Below are positions 48,108 through 57,831 of a DNA stretch of 64,000 bases, piece after piece. The translations under genes were made by a program, and so were the position numbers. Origin of the DNA: Chloroflexota bacterium (GTDB taxonomy: Bacteria; Chloroflexota; Anaerolineae; Anaerolineales; Anaerolineaceae); the NCBI GenBank assembly GCA_021825925.1, contig JAKAFP010000006.1, forward strand, positions 1-64,000, read 5' to 3'. Below the pieces are notes generated by a model. That model searched no databases, was not told the DNA's origin, and saw nothing but the letters and a program-made list of their open reading frames with translations. The stretch's first letter is position 1. Every line of letters starts with the position of its first letter.

Positions 48108-49832
48108 TTAATTTTGTGCTGAAGTATCTTTGAAAAGATCGTTCCTCACCCATAAGATGAGATTGGTCTTTTTCTCGGGAACCTGACGGTTGAAGAACCA
48201 TTTGACCCAATCCTGCCATTGCATGGTGGAAAAATCAGGCTGTAAACTCCATACAACCATCTGCCCGCGATACAAGCTCTGAGTCTGAATGACTGCATCC
48301 ATGCCAGAAATCACAACAGAAGGTGAATTTGTAACAGGAAATGCCTCAGAATTTGTAACTTTTTCAAAATTTCTAAAAGCCCAGGCAACCGAGGGCGATT
48401 CGGATCCAACCAATTGCACATCAATTCTGTTCTTTTGACCGTTGTTCCAAAGTGAAACATCTTCAACGGTTTGTAACAAATCCTTCTGCCCAACGATATA
48501 GCCTGAATTTGCCAAGAATTCATTTTGCGGACGGCTGCCTAGTTGGGCCGCTTTCCAACCACTGCCAACCAACAATGCGGCCAGCATCAATCCCAAGCCG
48601 ATCACAACCCCGCTCTTACTCGAGGTGGCATCCCAGCCCCAAGACAATAACACGGTAAAGGCGATCCACAAAGCCAACGGCAGAAAAGTTCCGAGAATCC
48701 GATTGCGCATGGTGACCGTATCGCCTGGCGGAAAGTTGATCATGTTGAGAAAATTCAAGATCGAAAAAAGCAGCAAACTGATGGTGACGACTGTTTCTGC
48801 AATAAAAACAAATTTTGAATGCACCTGCAACCCTTCGACCAATCTGGCGGTTTGAATGGCGGCCAGAACAAATATAGGCAGGTTGAACATTGCGATTTGG
48901 AGAGGTTCTTTTGCAGGCGTGATAACCGCCAATAGCAGTCCGATTATCCACCACAATCCCAACATTCGAGCGATGGGTGTTTTTTCTCGTAAACCATTCA
49001 CCAATCCCCAGATCCCAAGTATCAAGGCGGGGAACTGAGTCACAAGCAAGATCAACAAATATTGGCCTTGTCCCAGGTCAGTCTTTGCTTGCCATTGTGA
49101 GAGAAAATCAGTAACCGTAGAGCCAATCCCGCTGATGCCATAAGGATGAAGCAGGTACTGCGAACTGACCAAAACAACCGATATCAAGACAGCAAGCGTG
49201 AATTTTAACCAACCCGATTTCTCAAGTTTCAACGAACCGGTTTTTTCTGATTTTTTCATTTCAGGATCGAGCCAATAGATCAACAACCAGGCCAATCCCA
49301 GGGTTAGGATAAGTGGCCAAAAATTTTGGCTGCCAATAACTGCCAGACCGGCAAAGACTCCAGCCAAGATCAACTTTCGATTTGCAAACAATCCGCTGGC
49401 CAGAAACAGTGAAGCAATGGTGATCATGGTTCCGTCTGCAGAACGTGAAAGTGCGACCAGACCGGGTTCAAAGGCGACCAGGAATGCCAAAATTACGGCT
49501 GCCAAATCACCCAATTGTTTGCGGAATAAAACAGGCACAATCACCAGAATGACGCCAAAAACGGCAGGCCAGAATCGGGCAAAGAAGTTGCTGCTCTCGA
49601 AAATTGTAAAGAGAAACGAGGTCAGGCCGACATAACCCGGCTGACCGCCAATCAAGACTTCCTGGCCATTGGCTACTTTATAGGCCTGTAATGCCAGAAT
49701 GGATTCATGATCCGTCAATCCAATTGCACCGAGTTTTACAACTCGAAGAAATGCTGCAAGGAGCAATGCGATCAAAATGAACACCGCAAAGTATCGTTTC
49801 ATAAAAGAATTTAGTTGTTCAGCAAAAGTCAT
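48108..49832 (-). CDS. GT39-like polytopic membrane glycosyltransferase
   Basis: 574 residues with about twelve hydrophobic segments and a C-terminal outside domain (about 440-574). The first outside loop has LTDHESILALQAYKVANG, the position of the acidic catalytic pair in GT39/PMT-like enzymes; here it reads Asp-His-Glu. Such proteins use polyprenyl-phosphate sugars on the outer membrane face. The family call rests on topology and this loop, so it is moderate. It overlaps the preceding YYY gene by four bases (ATGA) and belongs to the same coupled string. Confidence 0.72.
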   Translation of the reverse strand: MTFAEQLNSFMKRYFAVFILIALLLAAFLRVVKLGAIGLTDHESILALQAYKVANGQEVLIGGQPGYVGLTSFLFTIFESSNFFARFWPAVFGVILVIVPVLFRKQLGDLAAVILAFLVAFEPGLVALSRSADGTMITIASLFLASGLFANRKLILAGVFAGLAVIGSQNFWPLILTLGLAWLLIYWLDPEMKKSEKTGSLKLEKSGWLKFTLAVLISVVLVSSQYLLHPYGISGIGSTVTDFLSQWQAKTDLGQGQYLLILLVTQFPALILGIWGLVNGLREKTPIARMLGLWWIIGLLLAVITPAKEPLQIAMFNLPIFVLAAIQTARLVEGLQVHSKFVFIAETVVTISLLLFSILNFLNMINFPPGDTVTMRNRILGTFLPLALWIAFTVLLSWGWDATSSKSGVVIGLGLMLAALLVGSGWKAAQLGSRPQNEFLANSGYIVGQKDLLQTVEDVSLWNNGQKNRIDVQLVGSESPSVAWAFRNFEKVTNSEAFPVTNSPSVVISGMDAVIQTQSLYRGQMVVWSLQPDFSTMQWQDWVKWFFNRQVPEKKTNLILWVRNDLFKDTSAQN

Positions 49833-52408
49833 GGTGTCACCTCACTGCTGCGATCTGGAACCTCATATATGCTTACACCATTGTTTTGATAGACCAGGGG
49901 TAGATTGGCCTTAAAAAGAGAACCATCAGTTTTATACAATGAATTTTCCAGGTAACCCAAGTAAATATAACGAATTTTGTAACGTTCGATCAAACTTGAA
50001 ACCAGAACCCAATCATTGGATGTGTAAATGGTCTTGATATCTGATTCGCGCGATCCAACCTCGGAATACCCGCCCCGCCATTGGCCTTCATGACCAGGCC
50101 ACCCCAAAACGGTAGGCATTCCTGTTCGGGTCGAGACTCTGGCGTATTCTGTGTAACTTCCGCCAATGGCTTCTGAAACAACCCCCAATGGCTGTTGACT
50201 TAACCACTGCATGGCCGTGTAATCATCGGTATTATTGCGTGCCAGATAATCGTTGCCGTCCAGTGTGAAAGAGACGGGTTTAAAGTTGTTTGTTTTATTG
50301 GTGAGCATCACCACCGGATAAGCCAAACCCGAGATGACCACCACGGTCAACAGGATGGTAAACAGTGCGCTCTTGATTCCCCTTAAGCGTGACAACAACT
50401 CAACACTTGCATAAGAAGCCACAATCCCCCACAAGATCCACGCCTGGAAATAGAATTTGAAAATGGTGTTCATGCGGTTGCCGAATTGATCGCGTAAATA
50501 AAAGAACTCAGGGAACGCCGTTAACGCAATACCGATCAAGATCAATATCGCAACAAACGCACGAACACTTGAAGTATCCACATCAGCGGATTCATTAACG
50601 GCTTGGTCTGCATCTTGTGATTCGGTTTTGCCTGGTTTGGATTGTCCGAGCAGCGTCCACGTGACGGTCAACATGAGCAGCAGCGTGATCCAGGTGCCAG
50701 GGGAATTCAACCTGCGTACCAGCGCTGCAACAACAACCGCTCCGGCACTGAAGGTCCCATGAATGCCCGAAAAAGCCTGACCGGCCATCTGCAATTTTTG
50801 TCCGAGCGCTGCCATCGCTGCATTTGATGAAGATGCCAATCCCAATCCGTTAGTCCCAAGGCCAAAGATGAGGCTGCCAAAAAGCAATGAAGCTGCAAAA
50901 AGCCCAACAAACAGCAGGAGTGCAAATCGTAATGCCGATAAAACGGCTTTGGCATTCTTAATCGGCCAGAGTTGAAAGATCAACCAAATGGAGATAGGGA
51001 TCAAAAGTGCCCCAAAGAACACCCAGAAATGGATGCCTCTGGTTACGAACTCCAGGCTTGGCAACAATCCGCCAGCCTGTGACTTGAACCCAAGATAAAA
51101 TGGTAAAAACAAAACCACGCCAGTAATGCCGGTAAACAGACCAACTTTGATGAAATCCCAAATGCGTTCTGCTTTCCAGCCAATTTCCTTGTATCGCATG
51201 AAAGTCACAACAAGACAGAACAAACCAACATAGATCGGAAAATCCCAGGTGTTGATGAAAGCAAGGCTGCCTAGGATCAGCGCCGTAAACCAGAAATCCC
51301 AGCGTTTAAGCCATTTGAAAATGGATTCATTTGAGGTGAGATAACCCTTTACGCCCAGGAACAAGTTCAGGCACAAGCCAATGGCCAGCAAACAAAACGG
51401 CATCGCCAGCAAATGCGGATGCAAGTCCGCAAGCAGGTAGGTAAAAAAGGGAAACTCATCAATAATTTCGATCTTCCCACCCGCCATGTTTAGGTCTTGC
51501 AGCACACGCGATCCGCGCCACCAAAGCCAACCGCTGGACCGATTTGGCCACATCGAAACAGGCATGGTTGGAGCAGTATCCAGTTCCGCGATAGACAACC
51601 AGGTCCAAAATTTCGAGGTTAGCGCGCCAGAAGCATCAGCTTTCCAGAAAACGCGGTTTGAATACAAGAATTCAAGCACACCTTCAAAGCAACTGATGAG
51701 GAGCACGAATAAAGGTGCGAAAAATGCTCCCAATCGGGTTTTCACAAGGTTTTTATACTTGCCACCATCAGCATGCTTCCATGTTGCGATCAGATCAAAG
51801 ACGACGCCATAAGCCGCAAGTGACGTCAGGGCAAACCACAATGCCGAGCTAAGATTGAATCCAATCGAGGATGTCACCCCCGTCACACGAATCAAAATGG
51901 CAACAATTACATAGCCAAAGTAATAATATGAAATGGCATAACCTGAAAGCCAGGGGTCCATGGGAGGGAATGCCGGCGATCTCAGGATTGCATTGATAAA
52001 TGCCAGTTCCATTGGTTTTTCAGTGTATGCAGCATCAGGGTTGGCTGCCCTTACAATCGTCCATAAACCAAAAGCAACAAAGAAAAGAACTTCCATCACG
52101 ATGATGGTTTTTTTATTATCCTTGATCCAACTGACCAACTCCTGCAGTCTGCCTTTAGTAGCACTCCATACTGCCAGGGCAAGCAGCAGTACAAAAGCCA
52201 AAACAACACCACCGGTGTTGTTTTGTAATACGCCCAAAGAGCACAGGAGCCAGAAGAGATACCCCCAAACAAGAAGGCCTAAGGGTCTGGCAAGTGCAAA
52301 CCCTTTACTGGTCAAATTCGGCAGCAATCTAAAGGCGATGGGCAAACTCACCCAGCCCACCACGCTTATGGCCAGATACCAACTGAGAAAACGCAGAAAA
52401 TCAGTCAT
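49829..52408 (-). CDS. Chlor_Arch_YYY (DUF2298) membrane protein
   Basis: 859 residues, about 18 hydrophobic segments. The defining YYYxG motif is seen as ISYYYFGYVI near residue 150, after PMELAFINAILRSPAFPPMDPW. The second landmark is LADLHPHLLAMPF near 345, and a soluble C-terminal domain follows with MQWLSQQPLGVVSEAIGGSYTEY and GWPGHEGQWRG. Family function is unknown. The same two landmarks occur in the C-terminal half of the neighbour at 52411-57831, so the two are paralogues. A cytosolic insertion with an acidic stretch (residues ~590-615) is present. It starts two bases after the preceding stop. Confidence 0.85.
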   Translation of the reverse strand: MTDFLRFLSWYLAISVVGWVSLPIAFRLLPNLTSKGFALARPLGLLVWGYLFWLLCSLGVLQNNTGGVVLAFVLLLALAVWSATKGRLQELVSWIKDNKKTIIVMEVLFFVAFGLWTIVRAANPDAAYTEKPMELAFINAILRSPAFPPMDPWLSGYAISYYYFGYVIVAILIRVTGVTSSIGFNLSSALWFALTSLAAYGVVFDLIATWKHADGGKYKNLVKTRLGAFFAPLFVLLISCFEGVLEFLYSNRVFWKADASGALTSKFWTWLSIAELDTAPTMPVSMWPNRSSGWLWWRGSRVLQDLNMAGGKIEIIDEFPFFTYLLADLHPHLLAMPFCLLAIGLCLNLFLGVKGYLTSNESIFKWLKRWDFWFTALILGSLAFINTWDFPIYVGLFCLVVTFMRYKEIGWKAERIWDFIKVGLFTGITGVVLFLPFYLGFKSQAGGLLPSLEFVTRGIHFWVFFGALLIPISIWLIFQLWPIKNAKAVLSALRFALLLFVGLFAASLLFGSLIFGLGTNGLGLASSSNAAMAALGQKLQMAGQAFSGIHGTFSAGAVVVAALVRRLNSPGTWITLLLMLTVTWTLLGQSKPGKTESQDADQAVNESADVDTSSVRAFVAILILIGIALTAFPEFFYLRDQFGNRMNTIFKFYFQAWILWGIVASYASVELLSRLRGIKSALFTILLTVVVISGLAYPVVMLTNKTNNFKPVSFTLDGNDYLARNNTDDYTAMQWLSQQPLGVVSEAIGGSYTEYARVSTRTGMPTVLGWPGHEGQWRGGYSEVGSRESDIKTIYTSNDWVLVSSLIERYKIRYIYLGYLENSLYKTDGSLFKANLPLVYQNNGVSIYEVPDRSSEVTP

Positions 52409-52410
52409 TT

Positions 52411-55400
52411 TTACTCGCTTGTCACCTGATAGATGACGGTATCCTGATAGCTGAACACTTCTTTCCAGTATACCCCGTCATATTTTGTGAACTTGTCCAA
52501 TCCTTCACCGGGATAATATGCCCGTTCCATCTGCCCTAGAATAATATAGCTCACATGATATCTATTTATGAAGTTCAGAGCTGATTTAATATCAGTCGTC
52601 GTATAAAAACTGATGATGTCATTTAAACGGTTCGCAATTCCATTTGAGTCAATGAATCCACGCTGCTGTCTTTGATGCCAGTTCCAACCCATCACGCCAG
52701 GCAGTCCTGTATAAATTGTATAACGATTTCCCCAACGGTATTCAACAGTGTTGGCTTCAACCACAACCGGAGAACCCACCACATTCTGCTGCATCCAGAG
52801 AATGCCTTGATAATCCTGGTTGAGGTCCATTTCCACTCCCTGATCACCATATTGGGATGTAGCCATGAATTCGATCCCGTTCAAGGTATGGGGCGCTTCA
52901 ACGGACATGCGGTCTCTGATCTTGTCGGTTGCAGCAGTAATCGGATATAAAGCAGCACCGAAAACCAATAAAACCAGCCCAATCTGCCAAATTATGGATA
53001 CACTCTCTCGCCAGCGGGTGCTTACCGCAGGGATGAGCCAGACCAACGCAGCAGCCGCAGCCAGACCAAAGAAAGTCCAAGCCTGGTAATAGAACTTGAA
53101 GACGGTATTCATGCGGCCGATATCACCGGTCAATACGAACATCTCAACAAATAAAGTGAGTAGCAAAGCTGTTCCGGTGATAAACAATACCAATCTTTTC
53201 GTATCGGGCTGTTTGGGTCTGAAGATGAGGATCAATGCCCAGGCGCCTAAAATCCCAGCCAGCCAGGCGATTTGTACCCCCAGTAATGTCAACAGGATCA
53301 GAACCAACCCAAACAAGACCAGAACGATTTGCATCAATCCGACGTAGGGCTTTAATTTTTTTAAAGATGATACAGGAGTGGATGCTAGCCATTCACGCGT
53401 TTCCCACACAAACCAACTGATCAGGATGAACAGCTGCACTCCCCAATGCACAAGGTAGGATGAGAGCGGCGAATGATCCGTGGTCCAGACGCTGATGCTG
53501 CCATACGAAGTGGCAAAATTCTTGGTGAACGGCAGATAGAACAGGGTTGTAGCCCCGATCAGTACACCAATGGTTCCCAAGATGAAAACGATCTTGGCCA
53601 GCCAGGCGGGTTTTCCGGGCATGAATTTTTCAGGCATTTCAGCATAACGGATGATGGTATAAACGATCACCAGACAGCTTAATAACAGATAGGTCGGGAA
53701 ATCCCAGGTGTTGGCCGCGCGCAGGAATCCAATGGCCAATCCACCAAATAACAATGTAATCCCGGCACTAACCCATGGTTTGATACCATCATTGGATTTC
53801 CAATTCCATTTGCCTCGCAGAAAACCAAGTGCCCAACCGATGATCATGATGGTTACTGGCAGAGCGATCAGATGCGCATGCAGATCAGCATAAGTAAACG
53901 TGAAGAAAGGGAACTCGGTAATCGGTTCATTCGGCAGCGCACGTGAGGGGATCCAATACCAATCGCCAATTCCATAAGGCAGGGCACTGCCGGTAAAGAA
54001 CCTGCCCAAACCCTGGAAGAACCAGATAAAGCGATTTACGAAACCTGCATGATCAATCACTCCGCCAGGAGCCACGATGCGCTGCAGCCCCTGCCAGATC
54101 ATGCGAATGGTGCCTAAATTACCCATGATCAAAACGGTGAAGATCGAAATTAACCCGGCCATGGTGCTGCGAAATGTATTTGCCCGAATGGCATCCGGAT
54201 CTTCGTCTTCATGGAGTTGTTTTTTAGCAAAAAGATTCCAGCCGATGCTGAACGCACCAAGACCCGTCAATCCGAAAAGTGTTGGGATGATCAGGTTATA
54301 GGCAATTGCAGGGATGATACCCAGCAGCTTCACCGGCACCCCCACCAGTATGAATCCCCAATAGTAATAATTGATATATCCGCCTGCGTACCATGGATCG
54401 TAGGGCGGAAAGACGGTGCTTTTTAACACAGCGGTAAAGTAGGAGAGATCCATGGGTTTCTCCCCACCCTTCCACGGATGCCAAAGGTCGGGATTTCCGT
54501 AACGAATTCCCAGACTGACCAGGAACAAGGTCAGCATGACGCATTCCACCGTCAGGAAATATTTCTTTTTGGTGTGCCATTCCACTGATAATTCAAAACG
54601 TTGCTTATAGGCTAGAAAACCGCTGACCAGAATTAATAGAACCATGACAACGACAATGGTCAAGCGCGAAAATGTAAAGAAGGTGGACCCTGCAAGCCAG
54701 GTGAAGTAAGCCACCAACAGCATACCCGCCAGACGGCTGAATGGATATCCACGGTCGGGCAGACCTTTGAAGATCACTCGCACGATGGGATAGGCGATCA
54801 ACCCTAAAAGGGTGATGAGCAGATACCAGATAATGGCCGCCACGCCTGGATTTGTATTCAGAATTGAGTCGGTTGAAAATATCTTGCTCCAAGTGCCACC
54901 CAATTGCTGAATCTTGGCTTTTACATCACTCAGCAGTAAATTACCTGCGAACCGACTGGCTTGGCCTGGCGTTTTATGGACCGCCAGTGAGATATCCACT
55001 TTGTCGAGGATGGCGCGCATTTTTGCCGCGTCATAATCCGCGGTCTTTTCAAAGATCAATACCTTGGGATGATCGTAGACCGTAAAGGCTTCTTCTGAGG
55101 ATTGATCGTTGATCTTGATTCCCGCAATGGTGGGATCATTCTGGAATACCGCAGTTAACTTGAAGCCCAATTCTTCTGTGAACATGCCTGGCTGGGCAAC
55201 CTGATAACACCACAAGATATCCTTATCTTCAGGGCAGCCGATCAATGCCCGATAGTATTCCGTGGTCAGGGGGTAACGTTCAGGCACCCTTACCGTGGTT
55301 CCCCACTGCCGGTTGGAACTGATGAAAATGGTATCCGATTGATCCAGAGTGGTATAGAGTAGATCCTTCTTGCTCTGCGTATCATCAAAATACAGTTCCA

Positions 55401-57831
55401 TGTTGCGAACGTTGCCAAACAATCCGAGTTCATATCCAAACAGGTTGTAGCCGTTCTCTGAAAGAGGCAGCGCATCATCCCAGGTGGATTCGATTGCCGG
55501 CACATCATTATAGATGGCGAGTTCACTACCTTGATCGCTCACGCCAATGGATAAGACATACATCTGGGCAGCATTCAGGTTGACCGGATGATCTAGATTG
55601 ACCCAATATTCCTCACCACGAGGGTCCTTTTCTGGTGAAAAGGTCGCAGATAATTGACCTTTCCCTACCACCAGATCGTTGTAAGCCGGGTCGGTGATAA
55701 TTACGGTTAAGTTGGTTTTAAGACCCGAATCCATCAGGTCAACCACCCGATTGAGTCTGAAACCTGATACAGTTCCGCTGACGAGTGGGATGAAGTTTTC
55801 TTTGAAGGGATACGCCGATGAAATTCGAAGCGCAGGAGGAGGCAGGTATTGTCTGAAATCATTAGTGCCATCATTGGCGTTTAACCAGACCCCACCATCC
55901 AACTTCAAATTGACTTCAGGTTCGATGACTGAAATGACCAGTTCATATTTCTGGTCTTTTTGTAGATTCAAAAAGGGGTAGAAATCAAGTCTTATGGCAT
56001 CCCCGCGCGCATCCGAAACCTGCAGGAATTGCGATTGGACGATGGCCGTTGAAACAACGCCATCCTCACTGCGGATGGCAGCCTGCAAAGTGATAATCGT
56101 TGGTGTGACCGTCGCCAGGGGATTGTTTTGATTGCTATAAAGTACATGTTCAAGCGTCAAACTTGAGACAGTTCCATCTGCATTCGCTTTAAAACCATAG
56201 ACATATGGCTGGGATGCATTAATAATTGCAGTGTTTTGATACGCCAATAACTGCTTGGTTTGTGAGCCGTCTTTAAGTGTGATCGGCATTTCAATTGCAC
56301 TTGAAATATTTTGTAAGATCCAATCGCTGGCTGCCACACGCGTCACAGGACGGGTATAGATCGAGGTAAAGGCATAAGCCCAGATCGCCGTACCTGCCAC
56401 CGTGATAACGGCTGCTGTCACAGCCACCACTCTGCGCCAATTAACCTGGAATGGAGTGATCTTCCTCACAGCGCCGGCGCCGTTTTCCCATAGTTTGAAG
56501 ATTGCCCAGGCCGAGATCAAACACAAGGCCGGATAAATCGGCAGCAAATATCGCATACTGCGCACCCAGTTGATGGACTGAGTCACGAGAATGAAGGCTG
56601 TCCATCCCCAGATCACAATATGTTTCTGCCAGTCTCCCTTGATCAAACGCCAACCCATCCACAGGAAACCAAAGAGTCCCAGCAATCCTAATGAGAGTCC
56701 AAGACCCCATTGCATAAGGTTGTCAGCAGCAAAAGTGATCGGTCTTCGCGCCCATTGCAGAGCATAGGGAACATCAACATCCCCTTTGCTGATAACGCTC
56801 AACTCTTTGAGGCTGGCAATCCACCCTTGATTGATCTTTACACCCAAAAAACCAGGTCCCATGAAAGCGTAGGGTTGGAAAATCCTGAAAGTTATTAATG
56901 CAATTATTCCTGCGATTGCCAGGTTACGCAGGATCAAACCTGCTTCTTTGCTCCTGGACTCTTTGGAGAGTTTTGAATAATAAACGATCGAAGCGATCGG
57001 CAACAGAAAAGCCAAGGCATAAATACTGACTTTTGATGCCAGCGCCATCCCGAATAAAAGTCCAAACAAGGCATACTTGCCAATGTGTGCCCCCACCTTA
57101 AAATATGGCTTCCAGTCTGCAACTGGGGGTTGATCTTGTTCGTGGTCCTGTTCTTGGTCGGTATCAGATTCGTCAATCGTGAAGCGTTCTTCTTCAATAG
57201 GTTCTTTTATGGCTTTTGGTTCTGCCATCATGATGAAAATTGCAACGTAGATGGCGGCATAAGCAAAGAAGTTGGCCACATTATCAACAGTGAAATAATG
57301 CGAGAGTTGGATCTGCAATACAGCCATGGACGAAAAAAGGGCAGCCAGCAACCCAAGTTTTGTATTCTTATAAAGTTTCTTGCCGATCAGGTAAATGAGC
57401 AAAATGGTGCCAAGATCAAACGCACCGGATACTGCCCTTCCCACCAGATGGATGCTGTCATATCCGACCTGGCCGGTCAACTCACCGATATATCGCACTA
57501 TAAAAATTGGCAAGGTTCCATAAACATAAAATGTATAGCCGCGGTTGTTGGGGTTTAGCGATGAATTTGCAGTATCAAAATATTGCCCCAGGTTTTCCAC
57601 CGGTGAAATGGCACTTTCCACCATGGTTAAAAACCGCTCGTCGGGATGAAGGTGATAATTGGTATCCCAATTGAGTCCGGTGAACCTGAAGTATGCGCCA
57701 ATCAACAGGATGACGATGATCAACAAATCCCAAAGCCAATTCAGTTTTATTGGTTTGGGTGTTTTCTTGGGGCGAATTAGTGTGGTTGGTTCATTTACAC
57801 TGTTCACGGTCTGGAACTCCGTAATGATCAA
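52411..57831 (-). CDS. Giant GT39-like / Chlor_Arch_YYY fusion membrane protein
   Basis: 1806 residues. Residues 1-480 are a GT39-like domain: a basic N-terminus, a first span, LNWDTNYHLHPDERFLTM with the acidic pair, an acidic cytosolic loop (about 212-240) and WVRSMRYLLPIYPALCL. About 500-965 is a large beta-rich outside domain. From ~985 to the end is a full YYY domain with YINYYYWGFIL near 1155, ADLHAHLIALPV and the C-terminal GLPGVMGWNWHQRQQRG. The frame-open start is TTG at 57831, overlapping the GT4 stop; a GTG eight codons later (57807) has GGAG nine bases upstream and may be the true start. Suggested role, by family only: transfer of lipid-linked sugar at the outer face. Confidence 0.85.
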   Translation of the reverse strand: MIITEFQTVNSVNEPTTLIRPKKTPKPIKLNWLWDLLIIVILLIGAYFRFTGLNWDTNYHLHPDERFLTMVESAISPVENLGQYFDTANSSLNPNNRGYTFYVYGTLPIFIVRYIGELTGQVGYDSIHLVGRAVSGAFDLGTILLIYLIGKKLYKNTKLGLLAALFSSMAVLQIQLSHYFTVDNVANFFAYAAIYVAIFIMMAEPKAIKEPIEEERFTIDESDTDQEQDHEQDQPPVADWKPYFKVGAHIGKYALFGLLFGMALASKVSIYALAFLLPIASIVYYSKLSKESRSKEAGLILRNLAIAGIIALITFRIFQPYAFMGPGFLGVKINQGWIASLKELSVISKGDVDVPYALQWARRPITFAADNLMQWGLGLSLGLLGLFGFLWMGWRLIKGDWQKHIVIWGWTAFILVTQSINWVRSMRYLLPIYPALCLISAWAIFKLWENGAGAVRKITPFQVNWRRVVAVTAAVITVAGTAIWAYAFTSIYTRPVTRVAASDWILQNISSAIEMPITLKDGSQTKQLLAYQNTAIINASQPYVYGFKANADGTVSSLTLEHVLYSNQNNPLATVTPTIITLQAAIRSEDGVVSTAIVQSQFLQVSDARGDAIRLDFYPFLNLQKDQKYELVISVIEPEVNLKLDGGVWLNANDGTNDFRQYLPPPALRISSAYPFKENFIPLVSGTVSGFRLNRVVDLMDSGLKTNLTVIITDPAYNDLVVGKGQLSATFSPEKDPRGEEYWVNLDHPVNLNAAQMYVLSIGVSDQGSELAIYNDVPAIESTWDDALPLSENGYNLFGYELGLFGNVRNMELYFDDTQSKKDLLYTTLDQSDTIFISSNRQWGTTVRVPERYPLTTEYYRALIGCPEDKDILWCYQVAQPGMFTEELGFKLTAVFQNDPTIAGIKINDQSSEEAFTVYDHPKVLIFEKTADYDAAKMRAILDKVDISLAVHKTPGQASRFAGNLLLSDVKAKIQQLGGTWSKIFSTDSILNTNPGVAAIIWYLLITLLGLIAYPIVRVIFKGLPDRGYPFSRLAGMLLVAYFTWLAGSTFFTFSRLTIVVVMVLLILVSGFLAYKQRFELSVEWHTKKKYFLTVECVMLTLFLVSLGIRYGNPDLWHPWKGGEKPMDLSYFTAVLKSTVFPPYDPWYAGGYINYYYWGFILVGVPVKLLGIIPAIAYNLIIPTLFGLTGLGAFSIGWNLFAKKQLHEDEDPDAIRANTFRSTMAGLISIFTVLIMGNLGTIRMIWQGLQRIVAPGGVIDHAGFVNRFIWFFQGLGRFFTGSALPYGIGDWYWIPSRALPNEPITEFPFFTFTYADLHAHLIALPVTIMIIGWALGFLRGKWNWKSNDGIKPWVSAGITLLFGGLAIGFLRAANTWDFPTYLLLSCLVIVYTIIRYAEMPEKFMPGKPAWLAKIVFILGTIGVLIGATTLFYLPFTKNFATSYGSISVWTTDHSPLSSYLVHWGVQLFILISWFVWETREWLASTPVSSLKKLKPYVGLMQIVLVLFGLVLILLTLLGVQIAWLAGILGAWALILIFRPKQPDTKRLVLFITGTALLLTLFVEMFVLTGDIGRMNTVFKFYYQAWTFFGLAAAAALVWLIPAVSTRWRESVSIIWQIGLVLLVFGAALYPITAATDKIRDRMSVEAPHTLNGIEFMATSQYGDQGVEMDLNQDYQGILWMQQNVVGSPVVVEANTVEYRWGNRYTIYTGLPGVMGWNWHQRQQRGFIDSNGIANRLNDIISFYTTTDIKSALNFINRYHVSYIILGQMERAYYPGEGLDKFTKYDGVYWKEVFSYQDTVIYQVTSE

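Noticed and set aside
52411-57831. The 1806-residue protein as two genes joined by a sequencing frameshift
   Set aside because: The frame is open throughout, the linking domain is well formed, and no internal Shine-Dalgarno and start is seen at the domain border.
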